The notes under the pieces are model-generated. The model worked only from the letters and a program-made list of their open reading frames with translations. It had not been told where the DNA came from and searched no databases. A DNA stretch of 64,000 nt from CBDCFV01 sp965261795. Lineage in GTDB: Bacteria > Chloroflexota > Dehalococcoidia > Lucifugimonadales > UBA3495. The DNA is taken from positions 2,108,001-2,172,000 of the forward strand of contig OZ253476.1 in the NCBI GenBank assembly GCA_965261795.1, read 5' to 3'. Position numbers and translations under genes: made by a program. Positions 15,780 through 23,363 of the stretch are shown here, piece after piece. Position 1 is the stretch's first letter. Each line of letters begins with the position of its first letter.

Positions 15780-16292
15780 ATGGACCTGAAGCAATACATT
15801 CGGGACGTGCCGGACTTCCCGATTCCTGGAGTGCTGTTCAAGGACATTACCCCTCTGTTGAGCAACCCGACGGCGTTTTGCCAAGTTATCGACCATTTGA
15901 CCCGGAAGTACGAACAATCCCCTCTCGACTCGATAGTGGCTATTGACGCTCGGGGGTTCCTTTTCGCCGCTCCCGTGGCTTACAGGCTGGGCAAGCCCCT
16001 GATTCCGGCCCGCAAGCCGGGCAAGCTCCCTTGGGAGACTCGCTCGTTCGAGTATTCCTTGGAGTATGGGGAAGCGGCTATCGAGATGCACGTCGATGGT
16101 GTGGGGCAAGGTGATAAAGTGCTGCTGCTGGATGACCTGTTGGCCACCGGCGGCACTTTGGCGGCGGCAACCCGATTGGTGGAGAGCATCGGCGGAGAGG
16201 TGGCCGGCGTCGCGGTGGTTATAGAGTTGACCGATCTGGACGGTCGAAAAGGACTGGAAGGGTACGACGTCTATTCGATAGTCCAGTATTGA
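15780..16292 (+). CDS. apt: Adenine phosphoribosyltransferase
   Basis: Apt salvages adenine with PRPP to give AMP. MDLKQYIRDVPDFPIPGVLFKDITPLL is the standard N-terminus, and the PRPP loop VLLLDDLLATGGTLAAATRLVE carries the acidic pair and the TGG turn. Other blocks: IDARGFLFAAPVAYRLGKPLIPARKPGKLP. The ATG at 15780 fits the family better than the GTG one codon earlier; AAAGGG precedes it. Length of 170 residues is normal. Confidence 0.95.
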   Translation: MDLKQYIRDVPDFPIPGVLFKDITPLLSNPTAFCQVIDHLTRKYEQSPLDSIVAIDARGFLFAAPVAYRLGKPLIPARKPGKLPWETRSFEYSLEYGEAAIEMHVDGVGQGDKVLLLDDLLATGGTLAAATRLVESIGGEVAGVAVVIELTDLDGRKGLEGYDVYSIVQY

Positions 16293-16332
16293 AGAGCAGA
16301 CAAGTTACTCTAACGAAAGAAAGGAGTTTTAA

Positions 16333-17202
16333 ATGGCAGACAAGATTACGGTGGGTAACGTTGAAATTATGGCCGTGCTGGACATGATCCCGCCCCCCAG
16401 GGCAGCCACGGCGATGTTCCCCGACACGACCGCCGAGGACTGGGCGGCGCACGAAGATGCGCTGGAAAACGGCCAGCTCCAGTTGTACTACGGCTGCTTC
16501 GTCATTCGCAGCCAAGGTCAGGTCATCCTTGTGGACACCGGCCTTGGGCCTGGACCGCACCCGGACCGGGGTAACGTGACGGGCAACCTCTACGAGGAGT
16601 TGCGTCCTATTTTGATTCCGGCCGACCGTTTGAACAACACCAACGTCTCTCCTTCGGATGAAATCAACACCGTAGTGCATACCCACTTGCACGGCGATCA
16701 CATAGGTTGGAACGTGCGCTATCAAGGCGGTATGCCGGCGCCCACTTTCCGGAAGGCCCGCTACTTGGTGCCCAAGGCGGACTGGGACTACTTCACGGCC
16801 CCGGAGAATGCCGATTCGAACCCCATGGTGCAGAGGTACGTGGCCCCCTTGCGCAGGCTGCGGAAGATGGACCTCGTCGAGGGCGAGCACAACATCACCG
16901 ACGAAGTATCCACGCTGCCTACCCCCGGACATACTCCGGGCCACCAAGCCATATTGGTGTCCTCTCAAGGCGAGAAGGCCATCGTAGTCGGCGACGTGCT
17001 GCACAGCAAGGCTCAGGTGCAGGAGTCGGCGTGGTGCGCCGGGGTCGACATTGACAAAGGCCAGAGCCGTCAGAGCCGGGAAAAAGTGCTGGACATGTCG
17101 GAAAATGAAGGGTACGTGATAGCTGCCGGTCACTTCTCCAACTCCGATCACATCGGCAAGGTCATCCGTCTGGAAGGACGGCGTTACTGGCAGGCCCTCT
17201 AA
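16333..17202 (+). CDS. Metallo-beta-lactamase-fold hydrolase
   Basis: 289 residues with the zinc site VVHTHLHGDHIGWN (HxHxDH, about residue 116), TPGHTPGHQAIL and a distal GHFSNSDHIG. This is the lactonase/glyoxalase-II-like branch of the MBL superfamily; a relative with the same N-terminal pattern (VGNVEI...) lies at 39098-39964. AGGAG is 6 bases before the ATG. Substrate unknown; an AHL-lactonase role cannot be concluded from sequence. Confidence 0.85.
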   Translation: MADKITVGNVEIMAVLDMIPPPRAATAMFPDTTAEDWAAHEDALENGQLQLYYGCFVIRSQGQVILVDTGLGPGPHPDRGNVTGNLYEELRPILIPADRLNNTNVSPSDEINTVVHTHLHGDHIGWNVRYQGGMPAPTFRKARYLVPKADWDYFTAPENADSNPMVQRYVAPLRRLRKMDLVEGEHNITDEVSTLPTPGHTPGHQAILVSSQGEKAIVVGDVLHSKAQVQESAWCAGVDIDKGQSRQSREKVLDMSENEGYVIAAGHFSNSDHIGKVIRLEGRRYWQAL

Positions 17203-17285
17203 AACAGGTTTGCGGGGCTGCTTTAGCGGCCTGTCAAGGCCATGGCGTTTGAAAAAGGGGCGGTCCGATTTGCCGGGCTGCCCCT

Positions 17286-18260
17286 GTGATTTGTGCCCTG
17301 AAAGCCATGACGCCGGCTGTCGCCGTGGTTTGCCCAACTTGGCCGTGGTTTGCTCAACCTGACGGATGTTATAATTCCTGCTGGTTCCAAGACGGTTTAT
17401 CGGCGAGGCTCCCTTTGTCTCTTGAACGCGGCCCCAAAGACTTGCGCCGGGCGGCGCAGGAATTCCGGCTCCGATATTATGGCAGGGAAGGAAATCCGGG
17501 TCAGCCTCCCGCCATGGCGGAGCTTGCCCCCGAAGTTATGCAAATGGTGGACGAGGTAGTCTACGGGGAGGTCTACAACCGCCCGGCGGTCAACCTCCAG
17601 ACTCGCAGCCTGTGCACCATCGCCGCGTTGACAGTGCTGGGCCATAGCCCGCAACTGCTGCAGCGGCATATCCTTGCCGCATTGCATATCGGGGTGACGA
17701 AGGAGCAAATCTCGGAAATCATTTCCCAGATGGTCTTTTACGGCGGAATGCCCACAGCTGTAAACGCGTTTCGCATTGCCAAAGAGTCCTTCGACCGGCA
17801 GCCGGGCTACCAGCCGGAGCCGCCTGACCTGGCGCCTCCGCCGCCCGAAGTAACCCAAGACGACTTGACACAACCCGAGCCGCCCGCAGGGCGTCTGCGC
17901 CCCATTGCCAGAGCGCCCATCGGCGGAGCGCCCATCGGCGGAGCGCCCATCGGCGGAGCGCCCATCGGCGGAGCGCCCATCGGCGGAGATAGGAGAGCAA
18001 ACGATGAAAGCAGGATTCATCGGGACAGGGAACATGGGCAACCCGATGGCCGCCAACCTGATCAAGGCAGGCCACCAGTTAACCGTTCACGACCTGCGTC
18101 GCGAAGCAGCAACCAATCTGCTGGAAATGGGCGCCGAGTGGGCGGCAACGCCCAAAGACGCGGTCCCGGGCAACGAGGTGGTGTTCACTTCCCTGCCGGT
18201 CCCAAGGGACGTAGAAGCGGTCCTGGAGGGGGAAAACGGAATACTGGAAGGCGCAAGTGA
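17286..18260 (+). CDS. Carboxymuconolactone decarboxylase (AhpD-fold) family protein
   Basis: The conserved part is residues about 45-175: DEVVYGEVYNRPAVNLQTRS, LCTIAALTVLGHSPQLLQRHILAALHIGVTKEQISEIISQM and YGGMPTAVNAF, typical of gamma-carboxymuconolactone decarboxylase-like proteins. The start is unclear: the first 40 residues look unlike the family, TTATAAT near 17369 resembles a -10 box, and TTG at 17415 is an alternative. After residue 180 the frame runs through Pro-rich sequence, five GAPIGG units from a 15-bp tandem repeat, and then 257 bases into the next gene in the wrong frame. The true 3' end has probably been disturbed. Confidence 0.65.
   Translation: MICALKAMTPAVAVVCPTWPWFAQPDGCYNSCWFQDGLSARLPLSLERGPKDLRRAAQEFRLRYYGREGNPGQPPAMAELAPEVMQMVDEVVYGEVYNRPAVNLQTRSLCTIAALTVLGHSPQLLQRHILAALHIGVTKEQISEIISQMVFYGGMPTAVNAFRIAKESFDRQPGYQPEPPDLAPPPPEVTQDDLTQPEPPAGRLRPIARAPIGGAPIGGAPIGGAPIGGAPIGGDRRANDESRIHRDREHGQPDGRQPDQGRPPVNRSRPASRSSNQSAGNGRRVGGNAQRRGPGQRGGVHFPAGPKGRRSGPGGGKRNTGRRK
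17912..17986 (+). repeat. Tandem repeat, 5 x 15 bp (AGCGCCCATCGGCGG)
   Basis: Five identical in-frame copies encode GAPIGG in the carboxymuconolactone decarboxylase frame and ERPSA in the frame of the next gene. The array ends 4 bases before the ribosome-binding site AGGAG of the downstream dehydrogenase. Identical copies imply recent expansion and likely length variation. Confidence 0.9.
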
Positions 18261-18900
18261 TGGGTCTCTCTACGTAGACTTATCCACCAACTCTCCCACC
18301 GTGGTGCGGCGCCTGCACCAGGTCTGCGCCGCCCGCGGCGTGACGATGCTGGATGCGCCGGTAAGCGGCGGCGTCTATGGCGCAGCGGCGGGCACCTTGG
18401 CCGTTATGGTGGGCGGTGACTAGGGTACATTCAACCGATTGAAACCCACACTGGACGCCATCGGGAGCCACGTAGTGTTTTGCGGGCCCATAGGCAACGG
18501 GTCGGTGTGCAAGATATGCAACAATCTGCTCAGCATGGGCATCGGCGTGCTGCTGGCCGAATCTTTGACCTTGGGGGTAAAGGCGGGGGTGGACCTGGAG
18601 GTGCTGGCAGACGTGATTGCAAACAGCTCCGGCAGTTCCCGCCGCTTGACGGAAAAGCTGCCTAGATTCCTTTTCAAGGGCAACTTCGAGCCCGGGTTCG
18701 CCACAGCATTGGCCGCCAAGGACGTCCGTTTGGCTACGGACCTTGGTCGAGAGTACGGCATACCCATGGAGTTATCGAACCTGGTGGACCAGCGCCACGT
18801 GGAAGCCATGTTCCGGGGCTGGGGCCCGGAGGACTCCGACGCCGTTTGCCGGATTCAAGAGGAGAAGGCCGGCGTACAGCTAAGGTTGCCAAACGTTTAA
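18004..18900 (+). pseudogene. 3-hydroxyisobutyrate dehydrogenase family, interrupted by in-frame TAG
   Basis: MKAGFIGTGNMGNPMAANL is the NAD(P)-binding start, followed by YVDLSTNSPTVVRRL and DAPVSGGVYGAAAGTLAVMVGGD. A TAG at 18421-18423 (codon 140) then interrupts the gene; the same frame continues as GTFNRLKPTLDAIGSHVV, GPIGNGSVCKICNN and FKGNFEPGFATALAAKDVRL to a stop at 18900. The family usually has Glu or Gln here, so one substitution (for example CAG to TAG) explains it. Total length, 298 codons, is exactly normal. The enzyme would oxidise a 3-hydroxyacid with NAD(P). It is a nonsense allele unless the codon is suppressed. Confidence 0.85.
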
Positions 18901-18981
18901 AGACCGCGGTGAACTAAGCAGGATAGCCAGCGGTTGGGAATGGCCCCCAGCGAAGGGCCCAAGAAATTCGGGAGGTTGCCC

Positions 18982-20019
18982 ATGACCACAGGATCGGAAA
19001 GGTCTGCCGCGGTGGAATTCAGCGACACCATTGAGGCTATTGAAGAGTGCTACCGCCTGGGGTGGAGCGATGGCTTGCCGGTGGTCCCGCCCACCGATTA
19101 TAAAGTGCGGGAGATGCTGGAATACGTGAACATGACCGGCGAGGAAGAGGTGCTCTCCCTGGAGATGCGCCGCAGGGTGCTTACGTCGGAAAACGCCGCC
19201 GCCAACGCCGTGATGGCGGGGTGCCTCCCAGAGTATTTCCCTGTGTTGCTTTCCACCCTGCAGGCCTTGGAAGAGGAGCGGAACTTCGTCCACATGGCCT
19301 CGGCGTCCACCAGTTCGCCGGCGATTTTGATGATGGTCAACGGCCCGGTGCGCGAGCAGATAGGGCTCAACTCCAAGGACGGGCTTTTCGGCCCTGGTTT
19401 CAGGGCCAACGCCTGCTTGGGCCGTTCCATAAGGCTCTGCTTTATGAACGGTTTCGATGCCCGGCCGGGCATTCTTGACCGGGGTACACTGGGAAACCCG
19501 TCGAAGTACACCTTGTGCATCGCTGAGAACGAGGAAGACTCGCCGTGGGAACCGCTGCACGTCAGCCGGGGTTTCCAACCGGAGGACAGTTGCGTAACGG
19601 TGGCGGTGGCTTACAACCCCATCACAGTCAACAACGCCTACGGGCACACCGGCGAGTCGATCCTGTCGTCCTTGGTTGACACCCTGAAGTCCGCCTGCCT
19701 GGCGTGGCGGTTTCCGGCCCAGTGGGTGATTGTCATCGGGCCGGAACATGCCATAACCCTGCAGGAGGACGGCTGGACCAGGAAGGGCATGCAGGACTAC
19801 CTGATGGAGTACGCCAACCGTCCACTGGCGGAGTTGATCCGGTTGGGCGTAGCGCAAGGTCCGGAGAAGCCCGGCGACGACCAACTGGTGCGCCGTTGCT
19901 CCAGGAACGCGGAGGATATACTGTTTGTGATGGGGGGCGGCACCGGCGGCCGCAACAGCGCCATAATCGACACCACCGGCTACCGGATTCGCACCCGAAA
20001 AGTGGAAATACCGAATTAG
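18982..20019 (+). CDS. Conserved protein of unknown function beside the UGSC selenoprotein gene
   Basis: 345 residues from the ATG at 18982, preceded by GGGAGG; an earlier ATG at 18934 is less likely. Distinct blocks are LGWSDGLPVVPPTDYKVREML, AAANAVMAGCLPEYFPVL, FGPGFRANACLGRSIRL, PWEPLHVSRGF and MGGGTGGRNSAIIDTTG. There are no membrane segments. I recognise the WSDGLPVVPPT block as recurrent in environmental Chloroflexota and proteobacterial proteins without a known function. Its position 101 bases ahead of a UGSC selenoprotein suggests a shared pathway, possibly redox or organomercurial/thiol chemistry; that is inference. Confidence 0.6.
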   Translation: MTTGSERSAAVEFSDTIEAIEECYRLGWSDGLPVVPPTDYKVREMLEYVNMTGEEEVLSLEMRRRVLTSENAAANAVMAGCLPEYFPVLLSTLQALEEERNFVHMASASTSSPAILMMVNGPVREQIGLNSKDGLFGPGFRANACLGRSIRLCFMNGFDARPGILDRGTLGNPSKYTLCIAENEEDSPWEPLHVSRGFQPEDSCVTVAVAYNPITVNNAYGHTGESILSSLVDTLKSACLAWRFPAQWVIVIGPEHAITLQEDGWTRKGMQDYLMEYANRPLAELIRLGVAQGPEKPGDDQLVRRCSRNAEDILFVMGGGTGGRNSAIIDTTGYRIRTRKVEIPN

Positions 20020-20120
20020 TCCGGTTTGCAAAACAACCGGCGCCGTGTATCATTGGGATAACCAAAGGTGAATACTTTATTCCCGGCGACCTTTGAATAT
20101 AGACCTATAAAGGAGGGAGT

Positions 20121-20690
20121 ATGGCGGATACTGTAGACGTCCGGAATATGCGGTTGGTGAACCCCAGGGGCACCGACCTCGCTGCTGGAGACTTCGAGCT
20201 TAACGAACGCTCGGGCGATCTTAGCGGGAAAGTGATTGGTCTGCTGGAAAACAGCAAAGCCAATTCCGACAAGGTCCTTCTGGAACTGGGCGAAATTCTT
20301 AAGAAGAAGCACGACATCAAAGACGTGGTGATGTTCAGCAAACACTCCGCTTCGCTGCCTACCAAGCCGGAGACGGTGCAGGAGATGCTGGACCAAGTGG
20401 ATGCCTTGATCGTCGGGGTGGGTGATTGAGGGTCCTGCAGTTCGTGCAGTGTGCACGACGGCATTGAGATGGAGAGGCTGGGAATCCCCACGGCCTCCAT
20501 TATCACCCACGTATTCCTGCCCACGGCCAAGGCGATGACCAGAATGATGGGAGTGCCCGATTACGATTTCGTTGTGGCCGAGCACCCGCTCTCCAGCCTT
20601 ACCGACGAGCAATGCCGGGAGAAGGCTGAAGAGATCGCGGATCACGTTGAGCAGATTCTTCTGGGCAGCACCGCGAAACTGACCGTATAA
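20121..20690 (+). CDS. UGSC-family selenoprotein, UGA read as selenocysteine
   Basis: The frame from ATG 20121 (ribosome-binding site AAAGGAGGG) meets TGA at 20427-20429 in the context ALIVGVGD-U-GSCSSCSVHDG and continues to a TAA at 20690. U-G-S-C is the diagnostic motif of the UGSC family, for which selenocysteine was reported in marine metagenomes. Total 189 residues, Sec at 103. The UGA is followed by the hairpin UCGUGCA-GUG-UGCACGA (20442-20458) whose GU loop lies 22-23 nt from the U of UGA, the distance expected of a bacterial SECIS. Downstream blocks (GIPTASIITHVF, YDFVVAEHPLSSL) keep the family pattern, so this is not a pseudogene. Function is unknown; a thioredoxin-like redox role is assumed. 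Confidence 0.85.
20427..20458 (+). promoter_or_regulatory. Bacterial SECIS element in the UGSC gene
   Basis: Immediately after the UGA a 7-bp stem (20442-20448 with 20452-20458) closes a GUG loop. A competing stem CTGCA/TGCAG (20435-20439, 20445-20449) is also possible. SelB-type recognition needs a small apical loop with G and U about 22-24 nt from the UGA, which the first hairpin provides. Confidence 0.6.
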
Positions 20691-20755
20691 CTAAGGGACA
20701 GGTTTCGGGGCTACAAGTTAATTGCAGCTCAGTGAGAACCGACTCAGCTAGACTT

Positions 20756-20783
20756 AGGGCGACGAATCCGTCGCCCTTTTTAT
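20756..20783 (+). terminator. Rho-independent terminator after the UGSC gene
   Basis: AGGGCGACG (20756-20764) pairs with CGTCGCCCT (20769-20777) around AATC, followed by TTTT, 65 bases past the stop codon. A classic intrinsic terminator that closes the 17-20.7 kb gene set. Confidence 0.9.
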
Positions 20784-21090
20784 GTGAGTCTGATTTTCGC
20801 CAGTTCGGGCCGGTAGGCGATTATATTGACTGATTCCGGAGGCATTCCGTTGGCGTCTGGTCGGTCCAGGCGCCATTTTCGTGGCGATTGGTGCAAAGAT
20901 TGAATCAATGGGGGAGTATCGTATATGTCTATGCCAAATTCTAAACCTAGCAGGTCATTCATCATATACGTTGCGGGGCTTGGCCTTGGAGTCGCTGTAG
21001 GCGTCGTTATAATCACGATTTTGTTCAGTTGGTTTCGCGTCGATTTCTCGGAAAGTGGGGTGTCTGGCATCTTCACACAAGAGCCTACTA

Positions 21091-22074
21091 ACCTGAGTTC
21101 GGGATAAGGGATGCCTCCCAAAGAAAGAACAGGTATTCTTTCTGGTAGATGAATACCAAGGAGGCATCCCTCATGAGTTTACTCAAACTGTTCTGCAATG
21201 TCGATGATTTCTGGCAAGCCTTCCAACCGCATTGGCGTCGAGTGACGTTGGCGCGGAAAGGGGGGCGGAGAGTTCGAGCGACAAGGTTGTCCCCCAGTGA
21301 AATCATGACGATTCTCATTCACTTTCACCAGTCCCACTACCGTACCTTCAAAGCCTATTACACTGAGTATACCCTGGTGCACCTCCGGCCCGAATTCCCA
21401 GGCTTGGTCAGCTACAACCGGTTCGTTGAGTTGACGCCTACCGTGACCATCCCCCTGTTAGCCTACCTGCAACAGCGCCAAGGCAACTGCACCGGCCTCG
21501 CCTTCGTGGATGCCACTGCCATCAAGGTATGCCATAACAAGCGGATTCCCCGCCACCAGGTCTTTGCCGGAATCGCCGCCCGGGGCAAGACCACAATGGG
21601 CTGGTTTTATGGCTTCAAACTCCACCTGGTCGTCAATGACCGGGGTGAAATACTGGCGTGCCGGCTGACTCCGGGCAACGTCGATGACCGCAAGCCGCTG
21701 CCAGCCTTGGCTAAGGGCTTGTTTGGCAAGCTCTTCGGCGACAAGGGCTACATCTCCCAACCACTATTCAAACAACTGCTGGCCCAAGGCTTGGAGCTAA
21801 TCACCCCCAGGCGCAAGAACATGAAGAAGCGTCCGTTGCCTCTGGAAGACAAGCTGTTGTTGCGGAAACGGTCGGTCATTGAGACCATCAACGACCAACT
21901 GAAGAACATTTCCCAAATTGAACATACCCGGCACCGCAGTGTGGCTAACTTCCTGGTCAACCTGCTCTGTGGCCTGATCGCCTACTGCCATCAACCGAAA
22001 AAGCCTTCCCTTCACCTCTCAGACCAGCAACTTCAACTCCTATCTCATCCCTTTTAACTTTCCCGAACTCAGGT
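21091..22074 (+). mobile_element. IS982-family insertion sequence, 984 bp, complete
   Basis: Terminal inverted repeats of 14 bp (ACCTGAGTTCGGGA) begin at 21091 and, reversed, end at 22074. Direct TACTA repeats flank the element (21086-21090 and 22075-22079), marking the 5-bp target duplication. It carries one intact transposase. The perfect TIRs, perfect target duplication and frame-restoring target gene all point to a recent insertion. Confidence 0.93.
21173..22057 (+). CDS. IS982-family DDE transposase
   Basis: 294 residues. The three catalytic acids are visible as FVDATAIKVC, LFGDKGYIS and VIETINDQLKN, with the YREK-like RKRSVIE helix. The N-terminal part (FCNVDDFWQAF, SEIMTILIHFHQSHYRTFK) is the IS982 DNA-binding region. 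ATG 21173 has AAGGAGG 7 bases upstream; an in-frame ATG at 21149 overlaps that ribosome-binding site. The reading frame is intact, so the element may be active. Confidence 0.93.
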   Translation: MSLLKLFCNVDDFWQAFQPHWRRVTLARKGGRRVRATRLSPSEIMTILIHFHQSHYRTFKAYYTEYTLVHLRPEFPGLVSYNRFVELTPTVTIPLLAYLQQRQGNCTGLAFVDATAIKVCHNKRIPRHQVFAGIAARGKTTMGWFYGFKLHLVVNDRGEILACRLTPGNVDDRKPLPALAKGLFGKLFGDKGYISQPLFKQLLAQGLELITPRRKNMKKRPLPLEDKLLLRKRSVIETINDQLKNISQIEHTRHRSVANFLVNLLCGLIAYCHQPKKPSLHLSDQQLQLLSHPF

Positions 22075-22564
22075 TACTATTCAACCAGCAACTCCCGTCA
22101 ATCCAACAGTTGTTCATGCCGATGGCCAACCGACAACCACAGAGGCATTTCCCAATACGTCCGTTGAAGGGGAATACATCCCGGCTGTCCGATATGAAAT
22201 ATTTTTGCCTCATCGAAACGACAATCAAGCTTACCGGAACGCGATGAAAGAGTTGCACTACACCCCAGAGGAGTTGCATGACGAGTTAGTGCGGCAACTC
22301 GATTCCTTGGACCTGCAAGCCCATTACGATTGGAGCGGAGTCACGTTAAACGCCGAAGGGGATTACAGACCGGGACAATACCTCAAGTTCATTTTTGACG
22401 ATTTAGAGGAACAAGATGCTGAAGTACAGGCCATGATCAGCCAATTACGCAGCTTTGCCCCCAGAGGATTTATTCACGCCAAGGCTTACGGCGTACAAGT
22501 CCGCACGTATTAGGAAACATCTTCCGGAGTTAGGCGACGAGCGCCGTCTTTGAGCGGTCTACCG

Positions 22565-22978
22565 TCAGTTCTGCGAAGAATTGCCGGGAGGCGGCTCGTC
22601 GAAGGGTTCACCGTTGGCCTCGGCGGCCATTCGCCGTTCGTTCCACGTTTGCCATGCGGTGTTTATCTCGGCGCGGCCCTCCTCGCGGAGTTTCTCCTTC
22701 AAGGGGTTTAGCCAGCGTTTAGTGAAATAGTCAGCGACTACCATGACAATTCGCGGCGCCTCCATTATTACCAAGGATATTCCGGCGGCCCCGACGGTGA
22801 CGGCGCCGGTGCTCCGGATGATGGCCATCATCGTTTGTGCCGGTGTGTCGACCGTGTTCACGAAGACTTCGTACCAGACCAGTACCCCTATGCCCGCCAA
22901 GGTTAACAGCGTGAACTGGGCGAAATAGAATGCCCGGAGACCAGGCGGGACACTCCAAATGGACTCACGCGCCTCCAC
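22565..22978 (-). CDS. Small two-helix membrane protein of unknown function
   Basis: 137 residues with two membrane segments (about 17-38 FYFAQFTLLTLAGIGVLVWYEVF and 48-75) and a charged C-terminal tail (LREEGRAEINTAWQTWNERRM). It is divergent from the DUF1800 gene across a 385-base gap. No family is recognised; similar short proteins with a C-terminal basic tail are common in this lineage. Membrane location is clear, function unknown. Confidence 0.6.
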   Translation of the reverse strand: MEARESIWSVPPGLRAFYFAQFTLLTLAGIGVLVWYEVFVNTVDTPAQTMMAIIRSTGAVTVGAAGISLVIMEAPRIVMVVADYFTKRWLNPLKEKLREEGRAEINTAWQTWNERRMAAEANGEPFDEPPPGNSSQN

Positions 22979-23038
22979 TTCCGCCCCGCTGCTGGCCTAA
23001 GCCAGCTCAGCCCCAGGCTGTTCTGCAAGCATATTTCG

Positions 23039-23069
23039 ATAATAGCGCCCTGGGTCAATGCGCTATTAT
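23039..23069. promoter_or_regulatory. Perfect 10-bp inverted repeat in the divergent intergenic region
   Basis: ATAATAGCGC (23039-23048) and GCGCTATTAT (23060-23069) are separated by 11 bases. The spacing, two helical turns centre to centre, is that of a dimeric repressor site. It lies between the membrane protein gene and the DUF1800 operon, 38 bases upstream of the -35 element at 23107. Confidence 0.45.
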
Positions 23070-23106
23070 TTCCGGCTTGTTGGTCGATTTGGACTATCCA
23101 GTCCGG

Positions 23107-23136
23107 TTGACACTCAAGCTCACGCAAGACTAATAT
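23107..23136 (+). promoter_or_regulatory. Promoter of the DUF1800-DUF1501 operon
   Basis: TTGACA (23107-23112), an 18-base spacer and TAATAT (23131-23136). It would leave a leader of about 220 bases before the DUF1800 start at 23364. The rest of the 385-base gap shows no gene. Confidence 0.5.
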
Positions 23137-23363
23137 GGCCCCTATCGAATGCGGCAGAAAACGGTCAATTGGAGGCTGCGTGTTCGTGTTGCGAGCGTTT
23201 CAGTTGCATTGCCTTCCCGAAACCGGCGATGCGCGGGATGGTTGCATGGCTTATTGAACCATTGCCGGATAATGGTCCCGTGTGGTCGACGGCGTTATAT
23301 TCAGAGATGAGCGCTGTTGAAACTGAAATACGACCGGAATCAGTTCCAAAAGGAGTGAACGGT

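Larger units (their letters stand above)
20925..22513 (+). pseudogene. Membrane-anchored protein gene split by an IS982-family insertion
   Basis: The 5' part (20925-21090) encodes a short cytosolic start and one membrane segment (about residues 11-35: FIIYVAGLGLGVAVGVVIITILF). The 3' part (22080-22513) encodes the outer domain with FPNTSVEGEYIPAVRYEIF, YTPEELHDELVRQLDSLD and GRYL-like GDYRPGQYLKF. Joining base 21090 to 22080, that is deleting the IS and one TACTA duplication, gives one uninterrupted 199-residue frame. I do not recognise the family. As it stands the gene ends 10 bases into the IS and then at a stop at 21105-21107. Confidence 0.85.

Noticed and set aside
16219..17337. 372-codon minus-strand frame over the MBL hydrolase gene.
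   Set aside because: Antisense shadow; no recognisable domain or ribosome-binding site.
17912..17986. Short regular repeat as a CRISPR array.
   Set aside because: Units are contiguous 15-mers with no spacers.
18421..18423. TAG in the dehydrogenase as a pyrrolysine codon.
   Set aside because: Position is not catalytic, the family has Glu/Gln there, and pyrrolysine genes are not expected; simple nonsense mutation is likelier.
18880..20031. 383-codon minus-strand frame.
   Set aside because: Antisense to the conserved protein at 18982-20019.
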